A stretch of DNA of 40,387 nt from Amphimedon queenslandica (taxonomy: Eukaryota; Porifera; Demospongiae; Haplosclerida; Niphatidae): contig NW_003546274.1 of the NCBI RefSeq assembly GCF_000090795.2, forward strand, positions 7,465-47,851, read 5' to 3'. Positions 33,811 to 40,387 of this stretch are shown here, piece by piece. The translations under genes were made by a program, and so were the position numbers. Below the pieces are notes generated by a model that saw nothing but the letters and a program-made list of their open reading frames with translations, ran no database searches and was not told the origin of the DNA. Numbering within the stretch: the stretch's first letter is position 1; each line of letters opens with the position of its first letter.

Positions 33811-35070
33811 TTATTTCACAGTCACTTCTCCTCCCTCTGCTTCTAAATCTGATTTTAGTTTCATAGCTTCCTCTTTGCTGATGTTCTCCTTTAATAACTG
33901 GGGGACAGACTCTACTAGTTTTTTAGCCTAATAATAATAATAATAATAATAATGATAGCATTACTAAAATCAAATCAAACTTTATTATGCAACATGAATG
34001 TGCATATGCATCAGACAAAAGTAGAATTCTCTTCATTTTTGATGAAATTTGGCCGAAGTCCCTGTACTACAGTAACAGGGTAATTGGCCGAATTGTTGAG
34101 TAAGTTTTAAAAATCTGAATTCGATCAGAATTAGTTCTAAGTTGATACACAACATAAGGACATGTATATGCATCAGAAAAAAAGTATAAAAGTGAAGGAT
34201 TCTCTTTTTCACTTTTGTTGAAATTCCCTGTCCTATATAGTACTGGATCTTTGGCCCAATTTTTGAGCAGCTTGACAAAAAATAAGCTGCATGAGTACTA
34301 TGCCAAAATAAACCCGGATACTATTATACAATAAATATTTCTTTGTTTTCATATTATTACAAGAAGTTTGGACTCATTACCTGGACTAGATTCAATCCTT
34401 CCATCACTTCTTTTATCTTCTTTATCAGTTTAATCTTTGAGGCATCATTAAATTTAACGAGCGTGACATTAAATTCCGTTTGCTCCTCCTTCTTTTCACT
34501 CTCTGCCTAGATGAAGAAAATGACTATTATTTGAAACCATTATGCACATTCTCAATGGCAGATGGCCACAAAATTGCCAAATTTGAACCCACCAAACAGA
34601 AAAATTTGCAATTGACACTGCTCCATAATTACAAATATACTTACTTCAGTAGTAGCTGAAGGTGCAGCAGGTGCAGCTGCCATTAACGGAGCATCGGATA
34701 TATTCAATGTCTCCTAAAAACAATTAAAATTAATTGAATATTCAACATCAATGCATTTAATTAGCAAATAATCCCCACCCATAAAACATGAAAAGCCTTC
34801 AATTTCGTACCTTTAATAGTTCATTCAGTTGTGCCGTTTCCTTGAGCGTTAATCCAGCAATATCTTGTACTATGTCGTGAATCTTTTGAGGATAAACTTT
34901 GGTTGCGTCTGAAGGAGGCTGTGCCAGAGCGCACAACTCCCGTACTTGAAGAAACCTCCTGGAAATAACAATGCTGGGCTAGGGCTGTCTACAAGAAAGC
35001 CTATGTACCTTGTCACAGTTTTATGGCGAATAATTCTGTAAGAAAGATTACAAAATCTCACTGCAGACAT
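33811..35070 (-). CDS. MRPL12: mitochondrial large ribosomal subunit protein bL12m
   Basis: Five exons in phase: 35070-35009, 34958-34811, 34713-34645, 34506-34381, 33927-33811; 173 residues. The N-terminus ([20 protein letters not shown] then RRFLQ) is an Arg-rich amphipathic mitochondrial presequence. The dimerisation helices ([20 protein letters not shown]) are joined by an Ala/Pro hinge ([13 protein letters not shown]) to the C-terminal domain ([40 protein letters not shown], ending EGGEVTVK). That is the bacterial L7/L12 layout. It forms the ribosomal stalk that recruits translation factors. Introns 3 and 4 carry repeat fragments. The ALYREF stop codon lies 178 bp upstream, on the same strand. 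Confidence 0.95.
34010..34300 (-). repeat. satellite, about 1.6 units (subfamily C, reverse orientation)
   Basis: In MRPL12 intron 4. Two diverged copies about 175-180 bp apart, each with CACAACATAAGGACATGTAT or its remnant, TGCATCAGAAAAAAAGTATA, and a CCCTGTACTACAGTA or CCCTGTCCTATATAGTAC version of the palindrome, now imperfect. Confidence 0.8.
34531..34615. repeat. MITE fragment
   Basis: GAAACCATTATGCACATTCT then CAATGGCAGATGGCCACAAA and ATTGCCAAATTTGAACCCAC resemble the interior and right arm of the element at 14896-15087. The left arm is absent. It lies in MRPL12 intron 3. Confidence 0.6.
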
Positions 35071-35248
35071 GATCAAAACACGTGAGTAGGTAGTGCTGTT
35101 ACTCCAATTGATGCCCACTATGTTCATGAAAATTTTCAATTTTAAAATCATTGTTATACACATTGAATTAATTTCAAAAAACTCAAGGGAAATTACGTTT
35201 GACAGTTACAGGTTAAATACACAAAGAAATGTCAAATGGTTTTGCATG

Positions 35249-36684
35249 TCAAGCTGTCCATGAATCAGTTGACTAAAAAGAAAGAATGTAATTAGTAAAA
35301 ACAAAAGAAATTAATGACAACACCTGTTTGTATGCTTCTAAATCTGCATCCAACTCTTCTGCAGTTGGGACCTCCTCTTTCTTACCGCCTCGTCCTCCTC
35401 TACCACGTCCCCTTCCTCTACCACCTCCCCTAAATCAAAGAGTTAACACTACAACAAACACTCCACACTCCTTTACCTAGCAAAACCTCCTCTACCACCA
35501 CCAGAGAGACGCTGCCCGACCCTTTGCTTAATATTAGGCTTGTTGGGAGTTGATGTGAAGGTTTTGGCAGCTCCAGACCCATCCATTAATTGTATAGACA
35601 TTGGACGTCCTAATGAGAGTATAAAAGGATCCTAAATACCTATTGCACTACCATCAAGAGGGACTCCGTTGTATTGCTTAACAGCTTTTAGGGCATCCAC
35701 ATTCCTCTCAAAAATGACTTGAGCTGTACCCACAGACCGCCCACTCTTGTCGTAGTGTACCTCGGCTTTCCTCAGACGTCCAAACTCCCTAAAGAGCTCC
35801 TACAGGACAAGAAAGATCAACTTAAAACTACATGTACATATACAACTACACAGTAAAAATACATGTACACTGACTAAAACAAAATGTATAATCATATTAA
35901 TTTATTTAAAGCTTGGAAATGAAAAAAATCCATCATGAAAAGCAGCAATGCCTCACCTTAATATCATCATCAGAGACTCCATAATCAAGATTCGAAATGA
36001 GTAGTTTGGTACCACCGGATTTGGCGGGAGTTTGGACCTGAGCGCTTCCATTAAAATCGCCTTGGTACATGTCGTGTTGCCATTTCCCGGCCATCTGGCG
36101 TTGAGGCTGCAATCAATATTAGTACGATAATGGGATAGAGGACATTGCAGGTTATAATAAGTAAAGAAAGAGCAGGATGAGTCCACAGATTGTGTACTGT
36201 CTCATGTCATCGTCCGTTTTAAAAACAAAATAACCAACCGGGCTAATAAAACAGTCACCAACTGTGCCTGTCTTGTTAAAATAAGACAAAGCGCACTTTA
36301 AAATCTCAAAGAATGAGAGAAATCAATGGTGACATAGCCCTTGACACAATCAGAGCAACACTGTGCCCATTCACATAATGTGTCTGTCCTAATTTAGATG
36401 CCACACAACCGGCAGCCCCAAACCCATGCACAGATAATAAAAACACACACACAATCAATTGGGATGAAGGATTAGTGGTAAGTGTAGTGTAGGGATGAAC
36501 CAACTCGATTGGATTGACGACGGAATCCTCCTCCTCCTCCTCTTCCACCTCCGAATGAATTACGTCTAGCTGGACCACCCCCACCACGACCTCTACCTCC
36601 TCGACCACGTCCTCTACCACCACGACCCCTTCCTTTCCTGGTCTGTATGAAAGCATCCAAAGGTTGATCTACCATGTACTCCAT
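35249..36684 (-). CDS. ALYREF: Aly/REF mRNA export adaptor
   Basis: Six exons in phase: 36684-36505, 36106-35957, 35799-35652, 35609-35477, 35429-35324, 35272-35249; 246 residues (human 257). The N-terminal UAP56-binding motif is [14 protein letters not shown]. An RG-rich arm follows ([20 protein letters not shown]). The RRM has [20 protein letters not shown] and [28 protein letters not shown] is almost identical to vertebrate ALYREF. A second RG-rich arm and a C-terminal UAP56-binding motif ([13 protein letters not shown]) end with STDSWTA. In the nucleus it joins TREX and hands mRNA to NXF1. Intron 1 (36107-36504) is longest and shows nothing notable. Confidence 0.96.
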
Positions 36685-37157
36685 CTTAGGGGAAAATAAT
36701 AAAGTTCAAACGACGAGTAAAGTGTCCAAAATATAGTCTTGTATCCAAAATAGTCTTAAATGCTATGTTTGAGTGACGACCTGTGCTTCTAGTGCTTGAA
36801 GACGCCCAAGAGAATTTTAACCAAAGCCGAGAAAGAAGATGACGACGCTTGCCTCTGTCCTGCTGCTTTGGGAATTCTACTGCGCATGCGCAGGAAACTC
36901 CTCTTGCGCATGCGTACACACATTCCCCGCGATTGAGAGGGAAAGCCACACCTTGAATTGGGACATCCCATAAGAAGTTCCTATATCCTTTGATCCCATG
37001 CCGCGTGCATTGGGACTGGGTGACGTCATGGTGTCTAGACTATGGGTCTCGGGGCTATGGCTTCCTCTGGCTACTGCTCGCCACCTCCCGTTAACCAGAC
37101 AGCTTGTCTCTCCTCCTTTTGGGCCAGTCTATTGCACACTTTTACCTGTGGACAATA
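36685..37157. promoter_or_regulatory. bidirectional promoter with two NRF1-type palindromes
   Basis: Between ALYREF and the VWA5B-like gene lie TGCGCATGCGCA at 36881-36892 and TGCGCATGCG at 36905-36914. Both match the NRF1 consensus. The surrounding 36830-37080 is GC-rich against an AT-rich background and lacks a TATA box. A CRE-like half site TGACGTCA sits at 37021-37028, overlapping an ATG at 37027. Confidence 0.6.
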
Positions 37158-40100
37158 ATGTTTAGCTGCTTCTTTGTCAGAGAAGAGGAAAGTGGAGATG
37201 AAGACTTGTTGATCCCAAGCTCTTGTGATCTCCATTTTACTACACTGGGTTCCAATGCTCATGGAAAGGCTGTTATCTCTCTCCAGGACTCCAGCACTCG
37301 AGCAGCGAGTAAATCTGGAGCTGTCCTGTACGTCCCTTGTCTCCTCTCCCATCCATCTAGCTCGGGGGTAAGATGCAAGCTTCACATTACTGGCTGCCGT
37401 CTTTCCTGGACAGACAGAGAGAATGAACTGAACTTAAGACCATCACGAGGTGAAGAGAAAAGAAAGGTCAACCTTCCATCATATTCTACCATGAGGTCCA
37501 GAGCAGGGAGACTAATGGCAAAGTATGGCTCCTGCCAATCTCCTGATGACTTGCTCTTATACATTGCTGATGCTGCTAATCTCAGTAGAGTTACTCTCAA
37601 TTGGATATGTCGTATCACTCCATCCTTTGAACTAAGCAATCAGTCGTCTACTTGTCTCGTCCAGTGGTTTTATGCTGCCCTCATTCCCACCAAGCACACA
37701 TGCCTGCACCTCGTAATGGACATACCTGCAAATGCACTCCTGGAATCAATTTCTCCTCCAAACTCGTCTTCGAGAATACTATCCCAGACTGTGACAGACT
37801 CTAGAGTGACAGTCACTGTTGGAAGGGAGCCTGTGGCAGGAGATACTAACAGTCACAGTGAGACTCCAGACACAGTAAATGAGGAGTGTGTGGGTGTCAT
37901 AGTGTCTCTCGTACCACAAGACATAATCACAGCAGAGTCTTCAACTCTCCTTCTTTCTCATCCTCTCTGCATTGATAACTCCACGAAATGCGATGGGGTC
38001 CAATCGCTTGATGCTCTCTTTATTCCCAGCCCGCCCACACACTTTAACGAGCTTGCTGGAGCAGAGTTCATATTCATGGTTGACTGTAGCGGCAGTATGA
38101 GTGGAGTAAAGATGCAGAATGCTTCCCAGTCTTTGGTTCTAGCAATTAAGAGTCTACCTCCCAGTTGCCACTTTAACATCATTGCGTTCGGGTCTAAATT
38201 CCGCATATTATTTCACTCCTCTTCCTCAATGCCTGTCTCATGCAAGACCATAGAACAAGGAGTCAATTTTGCTAATCAGTTGAAGGCGTGTCTTGGAGGT
38301 ACAGAGCTCCTTTCTCCAATTCAGTGGGTGCTCAAGAAGTCTCCGCCTACTGTGAACGCTACCCCTTTACTCCGTCATTTTTTTCTCATTACTGATGGAG
38401 GTGTCCCTAATGTCCAGACCATCTTGCAACTTGCTACTAGACACAAGTCAAATACAAGGTAATTAGGGCAATTAATGTACAAATAATGATTATAATAATC
38501 GTGTGTGCCTCTTACCAATGTATCCCATAGTTTGGTGGATACTGTAAGTCTTCTCTTGTATCTCTGACCATTTATCTTGCAAGCAGAACACACATTAGTT
38601 AAAATAAAGGAGTGGAGCCCACCTGCCCTGCATGTATTTAATTTGAATAGTCTGAAGACAGTCTGACTGACTATCCCTATGATAATTAATCTGATAATCA
38701 TTATACAACTCATTTAGGCACATTTAATCTCATTTAAGACTACATTCATGACCTCCATTCCTCTTATTGGTTCTCAGATACACTAACTTTGTCTCTTGTT
38801 TGTTGTTGTGCCCTCATTTTGTAGTCTAGCAAACACCCTCTGTTATGTCTCCTTCACTTTCTCTATTTCAATCCTTTCCTTTGTTTCTGGTACCAGTCTG
38901 TGTATTGGGTTTAATATTCCTTTGAATGCTTTACACAACATTACACTTGCTTGCCCATAGGCAGATATTCTGTTGACAAATGCTTGATGTATTCTTAGTT
39001 ATGTTATCAACAAGAGAGTGACGTGTTTGGCTCATATTTGCCGGCCGTGTTTGTAGTCAAGAGACACCAAAGGTGAAGGATCGATCGTGTTCCTTAATGC
39101 TGTAATAGCTATAGTAATTATAATCATATTATTCACACTGTTATACCGGCCGAGATTACTAGTAATATTCCAGATATGTAATTTACACAAATTGTAAAGA
39201 GAAATGTGTCTCACTTTAGGTATTCCTAATCAAGTGGTGTTGGATGTAGCACGATTGAATCAACATGCTAATGACTCTAGTGTTACATTTGTTTATAGTA
39301 TAAACAATGTCCCTTTATGCTTCGTTCATTTACACGTTCTTAACTATAATTTTGCTTTGATATTGTATTGTTAGTAGAGGACTGTATAGGGATTAGAGAA
39401 AGCCTCAAGTTATAGAAATAGTTGTTCTATTAATCCACTATTTGTGTACTATTCACCTTGTTTGGTTTGTTGTGATGTACTTTTGATTTTAGGTTTCACA
39501 CTTTTGCTTTGGGTGTGGAGATATGCAGTGAGCTAATGCTCTCCCTTTCTTCAATAACTGAAGGAGAGTACAGAGTGATTGCTGAAAATGATAGACTCCA
39601 GACTAAAGTACATAACTATAATTATTATCGATTTTAACTCTTTTCCTCTCTCTTTCATCCAGGTCATGGAAGTCCTATGTCTCTGCTTATTACCAAACCT
39701 TCAAGACCTCTCTATCACTTTCTCTACTCCTAGTGGATACTCTACAATCAAGGAACATTCAAAAGATAGCAGCACTCTTGGTAGAGTCTTAGAAAAAAGG
39801 TATCACACAAGCCATGCTCTACTCCAATCCCATTGTCCATTGAATGGATTACTGACAGTCCCTGATGATCAGCCTTCAGTCACAGTCTCAGCTCATACCA
39901 ATGCACTACCCATCAATCACACTTATGTGTCAAGGATAGAGAAAGAAGACACTGCCTCACCTGAGAGACAAGCAGTAATTCTGCAATCAGCTGCTCGAGA
40001 TAAAATGACCACTCTCCACGATAAAATTTTATACCAGAAGACACGTCCTCGTCAAAGAGTACATGATGAAGCCCCTCCTCCAGCAAAGGCCACTCGTATT

Positions 40101-40387
40101 AATGGAGATGATAATCTTTCAGACATTGATCAGCTTAAAGAGGAACTGATTGATCTCAGTATCAGATCCAATGTACTCTTCTATCCTTACACTTTACTTC
40201 AAAATGGAGGAGACATGATATGTCAGATCACTCCCTGGAACACTATTCACCACAAAAACAGTAAAAGTAATCAGCCCCTTCAAGGATCATCAGTAGGACT
40301 CTCTGTTAATGTCCCCAGTAGAAAACGTGTGCGTCCTAAGTCTCCTTCTTCCTCATCCCCTGCTCACGCTCCCTCTCTTTCGTCCCT
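37158..40387 (+). CDS. VWA domain-containing protein, VWA5B-like (partial, C-terminus off window)
   Basis: Exons: 37158-38458, 39493-39607, 39663 to beyond 40387. The first about 300 residues correspond to the VIT-like and linker region of VWA5B proteins, weakly conserved. The VWA domain begins AEFIFMVDCSGSMSG, an intact MIDAS DxSxS metal site. It continues LVLAIKSLPPSCHFNIIAFG, CLGGTELLSPIQWVL and HFFLITDGGVPN, and after the intron FHTFALGVEICSELMLSLSS and NDRLQTKVMEVLCLCL. This order and wording match VWA5B1/2. A Ser/Pro- and Lys/Arg-rich region follows (SRKRVRPKSPSSSSP). Function in animals is poorly known. The start is uncertain: an ATG at 37027 opens another frame (MVSRLWVSGLWLPLATARHL) that hits TAG near 37161, so an unseen tiny intron or an indel may join it to the main frame. 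Confidence 0.85.

Noticed and set aside
36306..36971. Minus-strand frames beginning [20 protein letters not shown] and MGCPNSRCGF
   Set aside because: The first is out of frame with ALYREF exon 1 and reads into its intron; the others lie in the divergent promoter.

Overview
The window is nuclear DNA of a compact, AT-rich animal genome. The gene set is metazoan: GW182/TNRC6, ALYREF, PSMD12, mitochondrial bL12, L-xylulose reductase and a VWA5B-like protein. Nearly every gene is cut into small exons by introns, many of them only about 45-80 nt, and intergenic distances are often 150-350 bp. Together with a secreted GH31 protein and a receptor-like protein I cannot place in any family, this suggests a sponge, most likely a demosponge such as Amphimedon. 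The organism call is inference; the exon-intron models come from splice sites and reading phase that I checked by hand.

Layout. 1-2113 (-): 3' part missing of a single-pass membrane protein with two related ectodomain units and a tyrosine-rich tail. 2763-4066 (+): decayed JmjC hydroxylase-like gene whose intron is filled by a satellite array. 4431-6684 (-): four-pass membrane protein resembling M6/proteolipid protein. 6853-7894 (-): small coiled-coil protein, possibly augmin HAUS2, head to head with 8047-9198 (+), L-xylulose reductase (DCXR). 9466-12271 (-): proteasome lid subunit PSMD12, head to head with 12494-16424 (+), a PH-domain/coiled-coil protein. 16590-21192 (+): secreted GH31 glycosidase. 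22552-32219 (+): GW182/TNRC6, the Argonaute partner of miRNA silencing, with two alternative first exons. 33811-35070 (-): mitochondrial ribosomal bL12m. 35249-36684 (-): mRNA export adaptor ALYREF, head to head with 37158-40387+ (+), a VWA5B-like protein running off the right edge.

The genes do not form one pathway. What links them is arrangement. There are three divergent gene pairs on short shared promoters, each with a different recognisable motif set: ETS (7964-8000), E-box/CACGTG (12342-12372) and NRF1-like (36881-36914). The larger introns repeatedly host the same AT-rich satellite with a unit of about 180 bp, in both orientations, and fragments of a small inverted-repeat element (MITE-like).

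The most interesting observations are the two-promoter GW182 gene, the intronic satellite with its 20-bp palindrome, the receptor with the duplicated ectodomain, a GH31 enzyme lacking the usual N-terminal domain, and an M6/PLP-like protein in an apparent sponge. I saw no CRISPR, prokaryotic operon, viral gene or tRNA.
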